A stretch of DNA of 64,000 nt. It comes from Pollenia angustigena. Its lineage: Eukaryota; Arthropoda; Insecta; Diptera; Polleniidae. The stretch spans positions 19,182,945 to 19,246,944 of the forward strand of contig OV884059.1 in assembly GCA_930367215.1 (NCBI GenBank). Reading direction: 5' to 3'. Shown here piece by piece: positions 43,401 to 54,723 of this stretch. Both the position numbers and the translations under genes were made by a program. The first letter of the stretch is position 1, and every line of letters starts with the position of its first letter. Below the pieces are notes generated by a model. The model was not told where the DNA came from and did not search any database. It saw only the letters and a list, made by a program, of their open reading frames with translations.

Positions 43401-44400
43401 TTTCGATTCGAAAGCAATTTTATTTCTTAAAAACAGCAGACATCTTCCCATGTTCCAAAATTTTAGCTCCAACGCGACTAGACACCACAAAAAGACAAGA
43501 GTCTAGAGAGAAAAATGTGTCTGCTAAAAACAAATTATTGAGTCTCAGGAAATATTAAAAAACGCTGAACTAATTGCGAAAGAGTTAAAATTTTTGGAGA
43601 ATTTATGCCCCACTATCACACAAAATTCTGAATCAGTCCAAGCTCAAAACTTTTCGATTGATTTATATATATTTTAATAACATTAATGTAAATAAAATAA
43701 ATTTAAAAAATAGATTGCAAGGAAAAAAATAAGATTTTAATTAATTGGAACTATGTAGTTAACAGCCTGGTCCACAATGTTGATAAGAATATTTTGTCCT
43801 ATGTACCCTTTAGAGGGTTAAGAGAAAGAAGATTGGCAACGCCAATAAGCAGAAATAGACAAACGGAGTAGGGAAAGGGCTAGGAATTAAAAAGTGTAGG
43901 AAGAGGAAGAAAATAAATAAATAAATACACAAGCAAGCAAACGGACTGCCAATTAAATTGCTGAAAGATTTTACTTGGAAAGCGATATTGGACATTTTGC
44001 TTGACAGAAGCTTCTCGGCCGCAAATGAGCAAAATGTCGGCCCTTTTTGATTATTCTTGCCTGGCGAAAAAGTTGATGTTGTAACTGCTGGCTAACCCTG
44101 AAAAAAGGAGCTGTAAAGAAAAAAAAGTGGCAAAAAGAGATTTTTTTTTATTGTAACATCCCAGCGGCCAACTTTGCATACCACATCACATCTCTTCAAT
44201 GAAGTGAGTATCACATCGTGCTCAATGAATTCTAGCTTACAAAGTGTATGACGGCAGTGTATGGAATTTACAAAAATGAATTTCGTTCATCTTTTATAAT
44301 GTTCTGATAAATTCTGTATGTAGTTTATTTTTAATAAGGAACAATCTAAAAATTTATCGCGAGTTAAACATATATTTTTTCAATTTATAACGAAAGTCTG
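43401..44400. other. No gene recognised
   Basis: The short ORF at 43,810-43,995 (minus) is leucine/phenylalanine-rich and unsupported. CTTACAAAGTGTATGA at 44,234 recurs as GCTTACAATGTGTATGA at 44,705 and in variants at 44,793 and 44,853, a loose repeat of unknown nature. Confidence 0.35.
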
Positions 44401-44646
44401 GGGCCTGATTCTGGCAGTCGTGATCGAGTACTTTCTCGATTCGAAAGCAATTTAATATCTAATTATTTCAGTCAATACTGAACGAACCGGAATTATTCCT
44501 TTCAGTGTTGTAAAGCGTTCATTTGAGTTTCGCAATACTGAAAAAATAATTTCGATTCGTTCAGTATCGACTGAAAGAATTAGAAATAAAATTGCTTTCG
44601 AATCGAGAAAGTACTCGATCACGACTGCCAGAATTAGGCCCCTGGT
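44401..44646. mobile_element. GGGCCTGATTCTGGCAGTCG inverted-repeat element
   Basis: Arms of about 55 bp: GGGCCTGATTCTGGCAGTCG, TGATCGAGTACTTTCTCGAT, TCGAAAGCAATTT, mirrored at the right with few changes. The inner part repeats CAATACTGAACGAA and TCAGTATCGACTGAA. GTCT occurs beside both ends, but the target duplication is not certain. Confidence 0.82.
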
Positions 44647-44649
44647 CTG

Positions 44650-47115
44650 AATGTCCTGAAAATATAACATTCTGAAATAACGCGAAAATCCAAAAAGTCT
44701 ACCTGCTTACAATGTGTATGAAGTAGTGTGCAAGACTCCTTCCACTTGCACACGAATTAAGCGAGATTGTGTATAGACTGTCTACTGCCTGCTTACAATG
44801 TGTGTAGCAGTACTGAGTTTATATTTATTGAATGAACAGTTCACTATCCCGCTTACTTTGTGTGCAAGTGGTAGGCGTTCACTCTACAAATGCGGCAATG
44901 CATTCGAAAAAGTGTACTAGGTTGTAATTTAGATGGTGGGCAATACTATCTTACTTGTGTCTATCACATCATCGCTTCTGTAATCGTCAAATTCGCCCCT
45001 GGGATATATGTATAAGACAATATTTTCGTTATAAAATGAAAAATCTAATATAAAGTAAAATAATTTTACAAAGTGAAAAAAAAACAGAATTCAAAATTAA
45101 AACTTATTGCAAATAAAGCAAAAAAGAGATTTGGGCATTAGAGCTTAAAAGTAAAACCTTAAATCTATAAAAGTTATATGTATGGGAAAACCCCTTGATG
45201 TACTTAAAACTAAAATATGAAAATAAACATAGTCAAACCTGATACATACTAAAACGTAAAAAGAAAAAAATTGCAAAACTAAAGAACTTAAATATTTCTT
45301 TTGAAGGAGAAGTTTAAATCATAACTGAATCTTTCCAGTTATTAGAAAAGTTTTAAAACTTAGGAGCTAAAAAAAAAAAAACAGAACTAAAAACAAAAAT
45401 GTTTTAAAAGAAAGTTAAAACTAAGAATATAAATTAAAGCCACCACCTCATCGCTGCCACCTCCAACGCGGGAACCACCAACATCCCATCACCTACAACT
45501 CAGAGGTGCAGGCATTCTGCAAATTTGTTTTGACCCAGACACGGAAAGACGGACAACTGGAACGGACGAAATATAAACAAAATAGGGAAAACATTGACCC
45601 TTTATCTTACCGTTTAATACCAGTCCCTGGTTTAGAAGTGTCCAGGTGCGCGAAAAAAATAGGGTTGAGGAGATTTTGTTATCCTTACCGTAGAAAAAAC
45701 AAATACATAATTAGAAACTTTAATATATACATATATGTATTTTTTTCGATTTTTAATAAAACAACTCACCTGGTAAAAGAATAATAAATTGGACACGTCA
45801 CGGACTGACGGCAGTCCCAGTCATCCAGCCTCGGCCTGCAGAGGAGGCTGTAAAAATTGAAAGCATCAATTACTAAATGATTTTGTTTGTTAACAACAAT
45901 TATTCTTATTGAATTTCAATTCTTTTATTTAAATTAAATTATCCCATCAACAATAAATTTCGGTTTATCAATAGTATGAAATGGAAATTAAGGACATTTG
46001 AACGAAACCTTGTTAATTTGAATCCCAAGAAAATCTTTGATAAGTTTCATTTCCTTTTCTTTTCAATTAATTTATTTTTCCTATTTTTTATACTTGTCAA
46101 ATAACGATTTAAAATAAGTAAAATTTTTAATAAAATTTATATACATATATTTTATAATGAATTTTGAAACGAAATTTGGAATGTTTTTATTTTTTTTAAT
46201 AATGAGTGAATAAATCATTAGGGGACACACGATAGGAGTATGATGGTAGGGCAAATGAGAAATTTTGGGACGATGCAAACTTTATTTTTCAGATCCAAAG
46301 TCCAAGTCCAAATGGATTTCTTGTGTGAGGGCAAAGTTGGTAAAACACCTGCCAGCTGAACTCTAAAGGTGGAAAGTGTTTTTTTTTTTTTTTTTTTTTG
46401 GCAAATTGACTAGCATTGATTTTTTTTTTTGTAGAAGCTAGTGCCATGATTGGTTGGCAAGAACCACCCCAATACGGCGAGCCCTAGCCGGACTTACGCC
46501 AGAATTCCACCGCCACCAACAATCTGGCCACACCAAACCTTATGATTTATTTTTGCGAGTTTCATACATTTTTGAAGCACCAGCTGCTACTGCTAGAATT
46601 TCTTTTGTATATTTACATATTTATATTGAAAACAAATTTAAGATTTTTATTATTTTTTTTCAATGTTTGTATGTAAAGAAACGAAAGAAAAATTCTTGTC
46701 GCCATTGTGGGCTAAGCAGTTAAATTATTTAATTAAACATATTCTATTTTTTCTAAACATTTTCATTTTGTTTACACTTAAAAACTTATTTTTTTGCAAC
46801 AAATATTTATTTATATTTTTGAGAGCAAAAAGCACTTTCAAATTTAAAAAAAACACTAAAAAGCACTATTTCGAGCCAAAAAAAAGCAAAACAAATTGCA
46901 TTCGGCTGTGCATTCCAAAATTTAAAAAAAAGGCGACGGCATTGATGGGGGCCGTTTTCATTTAAGATTAATCAATAAAAATATATATACAACTGTATAT
47001 AAACATTTTGAAATGTACATATTATTATTATCTTCAATAAAAATAATATCATCCAAATCATTTGGATCATCATCAGCTGAGTTTGAATTGACCATAAAAC
47101 CGTTTTAAAGTAATA
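44650..47115. other. 2.4 kb without recognised genes
   Basis: Mostly A/T-rich. Two less A/T-rich islands, 45,440-45,660 (CCACCACCTCATCGCTGCCA) and 46,440-46,560 (CGGCGAGCCCTAGCCGGACT), give short plus-strand ORFs (45,506-45,784; 46,454-46,723) with no domain. They could be fragments of host exons or of old elements. Long T-run at 46,380-46,399. Confidence 0.35.
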
Positions 47116-47160
47116 CAGTGCGAGCTCGATTTTCGTAATTCGAAAAAATCTGGCCTGTTG
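47116..47160 (+). repeat. Possible pogo/Tigger-type left terminal repeat
   Basis: TA followed by CAGTGCGAGCTCGATTTTCG and TAATTCGAA. CAGT...CTCGATT.TACGAA is the style of pogo-type termini, with a TA target. The pogo transposase start lies 770 bp downstream in the same orientation. A matching right end was not found. Confidence 0.3.
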
Positions 47161-47888
47161 CAAATACCAAAAATTTGCAATGACCGACCATTGCTTATAA
47201 AACTTGATGACAGCCTATATTTTAATAAAAAAAAACCTTATTTTTTATCGTTTAAATAAATCTAAATCGTGCAAAGTCTAATAAAACAATTGGCGTATGA
47301 TATTATCCAATTATTTTAACCTATGAAAGCTTCTGAATAAAGAACACACATACGGTGTAAAATAGAAAAAACATCTATGTTTGCATTCTGATATCTAGTC
47401 AAAACTTTTTGCAATAGCACTAGAGGTAGAAGTGCACAACACGCGGAAAACTTAAGCGCATGAAAAATGGCAGGTTTGAGTGGGACCATACACCGAAAAA
47501 CACAAAAGTACCGTTATATAAAAAACGATGCTTAGGAAAAAAAAATTACAGCGTTTTTCGTGTTCAGGAGGTCCCAATTAACTTATCTAGGCGTTCTTGG
47601 TACTTTTCCAAACTAAAAATTTGTAAAGCAGTGTTATTGATAGCAGAAACAAACGTTTTCATTAAATTCACGATAGTAATTTTTCCCTTTATGGGAAATA
47701 AAAATTTCATGGGAACAAAAATTTCACATATTATTCCCGTTAGGGGTGAATGGTTTTTTATGTCCTTAAGTCGGCAATAGTTTTTAATACTAGTTTTGTC
47801 TAACTAGAATTCTTTAAGCCCTCTTGATACTTAATTTTTCTTGCATTATTTAGGTTAGTTTTGGAGAAGAATAATTTTTAGTCAAAAT
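47161..47888. other. No gene recognised
   Basis: The 106-codon ORF at 47,460-47,780 (MKNGRFEWDHTPKNTKV) has no recognised domain. It may be the leader of the pogo-like element that starts at 47,889. Confidence 0.3.
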
Positions 47889-47994
47889 ATGGCCACAAAA
47901 GTTAAAAGATTATTACACAAACATTCTGAGTAGTCACTACAAGGCGAATTAAGTGAAATAAGGACAGGTGGGATGCGATTTTAGGCACAAGTGC
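47889..47994 (+). pseudogene. pogo-like transposase, N-terminal piece (before the 10-kb insertion)
   Basis: From the ATG at 47,889 the frame reads MATKVKRLLHKHSE, a TAG, then SLQGELSEIRTGGMRF and a second TAG. This is the (W/S)xxxLQxALxEIRTGxMS start of the helix-turn-helix of pogo-type (CENP-B-related) transposases. After a one-base shift TSAIY stands directly before the break. The matching continuation (GVR-stop-STIHNRI) starts at 58,165. The two meet at the 8-bp duplication AATATATG, so they are one interrupted coding sequence. Confidence 0.7.
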
Positions 47995-48009
47995 AATATA
48001 TGATGAGTG

Positions 48010-48110
48010 GTGTCGGAAATGAACGAACTAGTTCAATTGACAGGTCAGTCAGATGAACGATGAACGGCCGTTCAGTTTCATCGTTCAATTTCAATCAATA
48101 GGTCACTTGT
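48010..48110. promoter_or_regulatory. Subterminal TGAACGA motif cluster, left
   Basis: AATGAACGAACTAGTT, GATGAACGATGAACGG and CCGTTCAGTTTCATCGTTCA fall within 90 bp of the left boundary. The right boundary has AACGAACTAGTTTAC, AACTGAACGATAATG and CCTGAATGAACGATT (58,085-58,145). Such clusters are typical transposase-binding regions of hAT elements; that role here is inferred. Confidence 0.45.
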
Positions 48111-48317
48111 GTCTTTTTAATCAGCCGGTCACTTGCTTACCAAACAACTGGTTAAAAAGAAATAGCAATACTATTCTAGTTACTGGTTTCTTTTACTCAT
48201 TGCCACATTGCTTTACACATTTTCATAACACAATCAGGCTTGGCATGTATAACGATTTCTCGCCAAACGGCGATTTTCAAGGTTTTTGGTAAAAAGTAAT
48301 AAAAGTATAAAACCGAA

Positions 48318-49576
48318 ATGAGTGCAAATTGTCCAGAAAATATCAATTTATTTTGTTACGTTTGTGGCAAAAGAGCTTTTTTAAAAAATGCTGCATTACT
48401 CACTCGCGGCGTTTCGTGGGTCCCAGACAAAATTTGTAAAACGTGCTACAATGGTCTTAACATGTGGATCCAAGGGAAACGCAGTTCACTTCGTTTTGGT
48501 GTACCAATGATTTGGACTGATCCAGGAGAGCACAATTCCGACAACTGTTACGCTTACGCAAACAAAATATGTGAAGTAAAGCGTAAAGGCCTTAAACTAA
48601 GAGTTTACACATTTTTAAAAGTGCACAAATACCTCTACCGCATTCGGATGAAATACCAATTCCGCCGCTTTCAACTTCTTTTTCTATTGAAACAATGGAT
48701 CAATCGAATTTCACCTACAAACCAACACCAGAAGCCTGCCCATCGAACAAAATAATTCCAATATCACAAGCAAGAATGGACAAGATTATTGCAGAATTAA
48801 ACCTTTCTCAACGTGAAGCAGAAAAACCTGCCCAGCTTTTGAAAGAAGGCAACAATTTGGAGCCTAATGTCAAAGTCACCGGATATCGAAGACGACAATT
48901 GCTATTCCAATGGTACTGTACACTCAACATTTTTTACTGTCACGATATAAAGGGACTGATGGAGACGATGGCTATTAATTATGTCGCAGCTGATTGGCGA
49001 ATGTTCATCGATTCTTCGAAATCAAGCCTGAAAGTCGTTTTGCTACATAAATATAATAAAAAACCAAGCATTCCCATTGGCTACAGCACAGACATGAGCG
49101 AAACATACGATTCCATGAAAATAATTTTGGATTAAGTTTGCTACACTGATCACATGTGGCGGATCAGTTGTGATCTGAAAGTCGTGGCGATGCTAAGAGG
49201 TCTCCAAGGAGGCTATTCGGAAAACATGTGTTTCTTGTGTCTTTAGGATACCCGATTTAAAGGAAACCAATACGAAACGCATGAGTGGCTTGCTCGAGAC
49301 CCAACGGAAAAAGGACACAACTGCGTAAATGATCCACTGGTGCAAATGGAGAACGTCCTCATGTCCCCTCTCCATATCAAACTGAGAATCGTAAAAAATT
49401 TAATCAAGGCCATTGTGAACCAACCGAAAATTCTTGATTGTTTGGAAAATATTTTCCCACGAATCAGCGAAGCAAAATTGAAGGAAGGTGTTCTGAATGG
49501 GCCGGATATACGAAAGCTCATGAAATCAAAGGAATTTAAAGGTGCTTTCGACGGTAATGATTACTTTGCGTTGTAA
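48318..49576 (+). pseudogene. Uncharacterised repeat-associated gene (GERFHQ type), N-terminal two thirds
   Basis: The ATG at 48,318 opens MSANCPENINLFCYVCGKRA, then SWVPDKICKTCYNGLNMW and FGVPMIWTDPGEHNSDNCYA. This gives four CxxC-type cysteine pairs, probably a zinc-binding head. A frameshift near 48,620 leads to SAQIPLPHSDEIPIPPLS. The second frame then runs to 49,576 with a TAA at 49,133-49,135 and a TAG at 49,244-49,246 (CL-stop-DTRFKG, where Trp is expected). Recognisable blocks are LNLSQREAEKPAQLLKEG, DWRMFIDSSKSSLKVVLLH, ISCDLKVVAMLRGLQGGY and LMSPLHIKLRIVKNLIKAIV. I know these blocks from multi-copy uncharacterised insect and cnidarian proteins that behave like transposon genes; no function is established to my knowledge. 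The missing C-terminal third matches 55,605-56,048. Confidence 0.7.
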
Positions 49577-50336
49577 CCATCCAAACCGCGAGGGCGTATT
49601 TCTCAAGGGGTTGTGCTATCTATATCACCGGCCGTGCTAGTGGATAATGGGGTGGTTCTTACCCCAATCGAAACAGCTTATTGATCACCACACAAACTAA
49701 AATTTAGGTAGCTACAGAATCGACAACAAAAACAAACAAAAAACACAAAACGCGAAATACTAATAATAAAGCTGATCAAAGGTAAATAAAGGAGAAAAGT
49801 AGTAGAAGAGGAAAAGGTGTAAAAATCCTCTTGTATTTTCTCTACCCAGCCAACCATGCTATCTTTATCTAAAACTTCCTAGATAGCCCAGCTTATCCTA
49901 CATACTAATTTACCTTTACCTTTCGTGAATTAAAAAGAAAACAAAAATCTAATACATTTTAACAACAAGCTGTTTTATATTTTGTTTTAGGTCCATTATA
50001 AACCAATTAATAATCATATTTTTATTATTTTCAAAATTTAAAATAATACTAAAAAACAATATGGAATTATTTAAATTATATCACCGTCCAAAAGCTTAAA
50101 ATTATTTCACAAAAAAAAAAAATAAAAAAAACTATTGCAGAATAAACATATCATTTGTAAACAATTCTGTTATAATTATGTTGATAACATTCATAAAAAT
50201 GTAAATAATGTTGTTTCAAATAAAATCTAATTTATTTTGAATAATAAATCAAAACAAAATATTTCACCCATGCTATTAACAGAATTGATGTATGTTTATT
50301 AAAATTGTAGTATGTTTATGGTAAGAAATGCAAGTA
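49577..50336. other. No gene recognised
   Basis: CAAACCGCGAGGGCGTATTT to GGGGTGGTTCTTACCCCAAT (49,585-49,670) is less A/T-rich but shows no domain. The rest is A-rich. Confidence 0.35.
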
Positions 50337-51258
50337 AAACAAGTTAGAGTGCTATATTCAGTTCGACAGTTCGAATGTTTAAGGAGTAATATCTGTATGA
50401 TGTTATTATTATCTTAAACTGTGACGTTTGTTAATAAATATGGTTTTAGGTGTACTAAACTGTTTTCCGGGAGTAGGGTTTATATGGGGCCTAGGGTAAA
50501 TTATGGACCGATCTTCACGAAACTTCACAGTATCATTTCTAGTCCTATTAAACTGTGCCGAGCCAAAATTTGTTATGATTGCATTATTTTTTACGGCTTT
50601 AGGCGTACTAAACTGTTTTGCGGTAGTAGGGTTTACATGGGGCCTAAGGTAAAATATAGACCGATCGTCACGAAATTTCACATTGTTATTTCTAGTCCTA
50701 AAAAATTGTGATGTACCAAATTTTGTTACGGTAGCGTTATTTTTTACGGTTTAAGGCGTACTAAACTGTTTTCCGGGAGTACTGTTTATATGGGGCTTAG
50801 GGTAAATTATGGACGGATCTTCACGAAATTTAACAGCGTGATTTTCAGTCAAATAAAACTAATTTTTGCAAAATCTGGTCTCATTTGGTGCCTTGTTCCA
50901 GCATTTATGTTACTTTTTGTAACAAAATTATCATCTTTTTTAGGTGGTGGTTCCAAATTTTGATTCATAGCTCTGGTCCTACTGAACCGATTTTGCTGGA
51001 TTTCAATCCCAAACTGCTTAGGATAACTAAAAGCAATTTGGTACCAAGTTTGTTCATTTCTTTTGAGTTGTTCGAAAGTGAGCGTGTTTTCAACAGACGG
51101 ACAGACAGACGGACATGGCTAAATCGACTTAGAATTACTCAAGGACCCAGAATATATGTAATTTATGGGGTCTGAGATGAATAATAAAAAAGTTTCACAC
51201 GGAATGACAAACTTAATATACCCTCTTCACAACTAATTGTGGTGGAGGGTATAAAAAA
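50337..51258. repeat. Dispersed TATACCC repeat, copy E (inverted relative to D)
   Basis: AAGTTAGAGTGCTATATTCA to CACAACTAATTGTGGTGGAG and GGTATAAAA, the inverse of copy D from end to end. It includes the GACAGACGGACATGGCTAAA segment and a 153-bp array. It abuts the target duplication of the hAT at 51,277 with only about 10 bp between. Confidence 0.8.
50409..50860. repeat. 153-bp tandem repeat array (inverted)
   Basis: ATGGACCGATCTTCACGAAA and variants occur at about 50,502, 50,654 and 50,808, giving spacings of 152 and 154. Again one frame (minus strand, 50,409-50,681) stays open across units with the same translation as at 35.3 kb. Confidence 0.88.
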
Positions 51259-51562
51259 AAATGGTTAAGTTATTACCAGGGCAAGGGACTTCATGCAAAT
51301 GCATGTTTGTTGTCGGCCCTCTGAGACCCACCTAAAGTTAATATCTTTGCGAATCACAATATTTCCAGTAAAATGGCATCAATTTGTTAGTGCATATTTT
51401 TGCAAATTTTGCTTTAAATGCATGTTTTTGCATATTTTGATATAAATGCATATTTTTCGTCATATTTTGTTATAAATTCACATTTTTCGTCATATTTTGT
51501 AATATTTATAAAAAAAAAAATTGCTCTTTTCTTAGTTTTTTGTTTAGAAATATCTTTCTGTT

Positions 51563-51745
51563 CAAGGCGAATTCATTATAAGGTGTAGTCAGTGAATCAG
51601 CTGGTTATAGTTGTTTCAGCCCTGAAGCTGTCAAACAGTCAAAATAGTATGGGAAAATCTGCTAACTTCGACATTTTCAAGGAGCAAAAACAACATGTTG
51701 GTGTTTGGTACTGAATTACCTACATTTTATTATAAATTCACCTTG
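51563..51745. mobile_element. CAAGG-type small hAT-like element, 183 bp
   Basis: CAAGGCGAATTCATTATAAG at the left and TTATAAATTCACCTTG at the right. Flanks TTTCTGTT (51,555-51,562) and TTTCTTTT (51,746-51,753), a 7/8 duplication. It lies inside the hAT at 51,277, so it is younger. Confidence 0.8.
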
Positions 51746-52084
51746 TTTCTTTTACTTTAAAAAAGTAGCACATACAAAAATTATACAATTTGTATAATTG
51801 TGCAAATAATTGTAAAAGTAACAATAAAACAGTTTTTGACATTTCATTTTGTTCGCGGTTTTTTTTTACTTGAAGAAGCAGCAAATAAAAATAATGTTCG
51901 GCGAAGAAAAAATAGAACTCAACATATTATTTTTGATTTACGGTGTAAGAAGTATGACCTAAAATCCAAAAAGTATTAATAAAATAAATTGTTTTTAAGG
52001 AAAAAAATGTCAAAAGAAAAAATATCAAAAAATAATCTTTTAAATAAGTGTGTTTTTGAGTCTTCAAAATAGAGGGAAAAGTAC

Positions 52085-53367
52085 TTTTTTGCAAAGTTTA
52101 CAAAAAGGTGTTTCATTTAAAAATTTCAAGTAAATCAGCACCTTCAAAGCCAGAAACACAAAGATTTATAATTTATGAAAACGTTTCGCAAACTTTAATT
52201 TCAAGAAAATCAACTTTTGGGGATAAGACTAGCAAATTTAGTTTTGAATTGTATAATGCTCTGGTGTCTGCAGATATACCTCTATATTAGCTAATCAACC
52301 AAAATTATAGAATTTTTTTAAATTTTAAATAACCACAATACTAATAATTTTTTTAAACAAATATAACAATGAAACCATTCCCACGGAAACAACCCTTATA
52401 AAAACTTATATCGCCAAGTTGTACACTATACAACTATGTGACATTGTTGAAAGAATTAAGTGACATAATTTGTGGCTATCTATTGACGAAGCAATGGACA
52501 CTGAACGACGTTTCGATGTCTACGTAATTGGGATCTTGAATGCAGAAGAAGAACAGAGTAAACACAAATTTTTGTTAAATATCGTAAAGTTGGAAAAGGT
52601 GGATCATGCTTCAATAGCTCGAACTTTCAAAGATTCAATTTCTCTTTTAGAATCCTTTAATTAAAATAAAATTTTGCTCTACTTGACCTTTTTTTTTTAA
52701 GATGTCTTACTCAAAAATGTTACATGTCACATGCTAAGCTCATGCTATGCATGAAAGTTTTTAAAGTCACCTTTCCGTTTCAACCATGTATAACACGATG
52801 GGGTACCTGGTTGCAGGCAGTTGAGTATTATGCCAAAAATTTTGAAGAATTTAAAGATGTGGTAAATAATTTTAACGAAAATAATGCAGTCACGATAAAA
52901 AAGTAAACAATATTTTAAATGTACCTAATATAAAGGCTCAATTAGAATTAATACATTCAAACAATGGGTTTCTAGTCGAGACAATAACCGAACTTCAGGG
53001 GTTTAAGTCATTGAACACCTCGGTTAAACTCGTTGATGACGTTGTCATTAAAATAAGAAAAGTTGAAGGTCAAATCGGCGAAAAAATACAAGCCAAAATT
53101 TATGCAGTTTTAAAAAAGAATGCCGGATTGAAAAAAGTTAAAGAAATTGGTAATATTTTTAATTTACGTTCCAGTAAAGAAAAAATTGTAGACAATGAAT
53201 ACTCTACAAAGGAGTTGACCACTTTTAAATATCCACCTATTACATCCGTTGATGTCGAACGAACATTTTCAATGCTTAAAACTGTTTTAAGACCAAATAG
53301 AATGAGTTTTACATTTGATAACTTAAAAAAAAACTTATTTATTTATATATATACTACTACTTTTTAA
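52085..53367 (+). pseudogene. hAT transposase (CAGGG element), broken
   Basis: Recognisable pieces in order on the plus strand: SKPETQRFIIYENVS and NALVSADIPLY (52,108-52,290); LWLSIDEAMDTERRFDVYVI and IGILNAEE (52,470-52,664); VFKVTFPFQPCITRWGTWLQ then AVEYYAKNF (52,724-52,906), with the TRWGTW block of the catalytic domain; and KYPPITSVDVERTFSMLKTV then RPNRMSFTFDNLKKNLFIY (53,011-53,367), the C-terminal hAT dimerisation block. Stops and frameshifts separate them. The domain order matches DUF659-type hAT transposases. Confidence 0.82.
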
Positions 53368-53557
53368 ACTATGTTTTAAGTTTTTAAAACTGAATGAAAT
53401 GTATTTGTTTTTTTTTTTTCTTAAATATGGTTAAATAAATATATTTTTAATGCATATTTTTTACTTTTATTTTTGCATATTTCACGATTTTTATTGCATG
53501 TTTTATGCGCATATTTTGCGATTTTAAGTGCATGAACTTCCTTGCCCTGGTTATTAC

Positions 53558-54136
53558 AATTGAAATAAAGGAAATTTGTTTGTATTTTAAAGAAAATGTA
53601 CAAACATACTATGTACGAATATATGTTTAAAATAATAATAAGAACATAAAAAAAAAAAATTTTTAAGAAACGCTTTTCTTAAAAAAGAACATTTAAAAAA
53701 ATGTTTGACCCCCCCCCCCCCTAGATTTTATCCTGGCTACGCCCATGTATTCGTGTATTGTCATCGGGAATATGTATGCCTGCAAAGTTTCATCCATTTG
53801 CATTGAGTATAAGGCGGTTAAATTAACGTTACAAGATTTGATTTTCCGAAGTGAAGCTAAAGAAAAGGTTTAAAAAAAATAAAATTAAAGAACATTAAAA
53901 ATTAACAATACAAATTTATACTAGACTCACCCACAAACTTGTCCCACGTTGACTCCAGGCCTGATGTCAATGGAAGTTGAATCTTATTATTTATTTTTAT
54001 CTTTAAATTGACGTTTTTTTTTATTATTATATAGTTAAATATAAATATTCTTTAATTGTTATAATACCAGTACTAGGTGTTTTTTTATGTTAAACTATGT
54101 ACATATTGTTGTATATTTTGCTATGAATGTATAGTT
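53558..54136. other. No gene recognised
   Basis: A C-run (53,709-53,721) followed by TTTTATCCTGGCTACGCCC looks like the end of an unidentified repeat. Otherwise A/T-rich. Confidence 0.35.
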
Positions 54137-54723
54137 GGGGTATTCACAAGGTGTGCTATCATGTTATGTCATAATGTTCTAACATTTTACAATGGTTTAA
54201 AAATATTGTTGTTGCTTTGTAAACAAAAAGTGTCTTAAATTAATAGAACGTTGCTTGCTATGTTTATTGTGCTGTCGTAATTAATCAGAAGAGACCAGAG
54301 CTGAGCGGCTGAGCCGTACCGCGTTAGTTCTTGTAGCCGTCGCGGTTGATGGTATAATTTTATCCGGCTAACATCAAAATTTGACCTGCGGCTAGCAATT
54401 TTCGCAACAAATCACTTGCGGCGTCAAATAAGATCGGCTTAGGACACTGCTGTTTGGTAAACAAACGAAAATAAAATTCATTTCTTATTTGCGTCTGCAA
54501 AATAGAAAATAGTCAGGTAAGATCTAATTTAATTTATTAATTCATGAAAAAGAATTAAAAAATATTTTGATATTAGTTAGTTATTTATTCCTTATATTTG
54601 TTTTAAATCAGCTGATTTAAATTCAAAATAGCATACTAAATTATGAGGGTTTGTTCACAACAGTCGTATTTTTCCATTTATTATTTTAAGACATATGACT
54701 TTATGACACCTTGTGAATCCTCC
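54137..54723. mobile_element. Inverted-repeat element with GATTCACAAGGTGT ends
   Basis: GGGGTATTCACAAGGTGT at the left and ACACCTTGTGAATCCTCC at the right are inverse (two differences), and GTCATA words follow both. A related right end lies at about 6,145-6,170. A G/C-rich interior segment (54,295-54,455: GAGCGGCTGAGCCGTACCGC) resembles the ends of the hAT at 61,170 and may be a separate remnant. Confidence 0.55.

Larger units (their letters stand above)
51277..53549 (+). mobile_element. hAT element with decayed transposase
   Basis: The ends CAGGGCAAGGGACTTCATGC and (inverted) CAGGGCAAGGAAGTTCATGC are flanked by perfect 8-bp duplications GTTATTAC at 51,269-51,276 and 53,550-53,557. TGCATATTTT-type motifs are repeated inside both ends (51,390-51,520; 53,450-53,520). 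Length 2,273 bp including a 183-bp nested element. The transposase is decayed but its order is preserved. Confidence 0.92.

Noticed and set aside
47460..47780. 106-codon ORF upstream of the pogo piece
   Set aside because: No recognisable domain. It could be element leader sequence, but I cannot support a gene.
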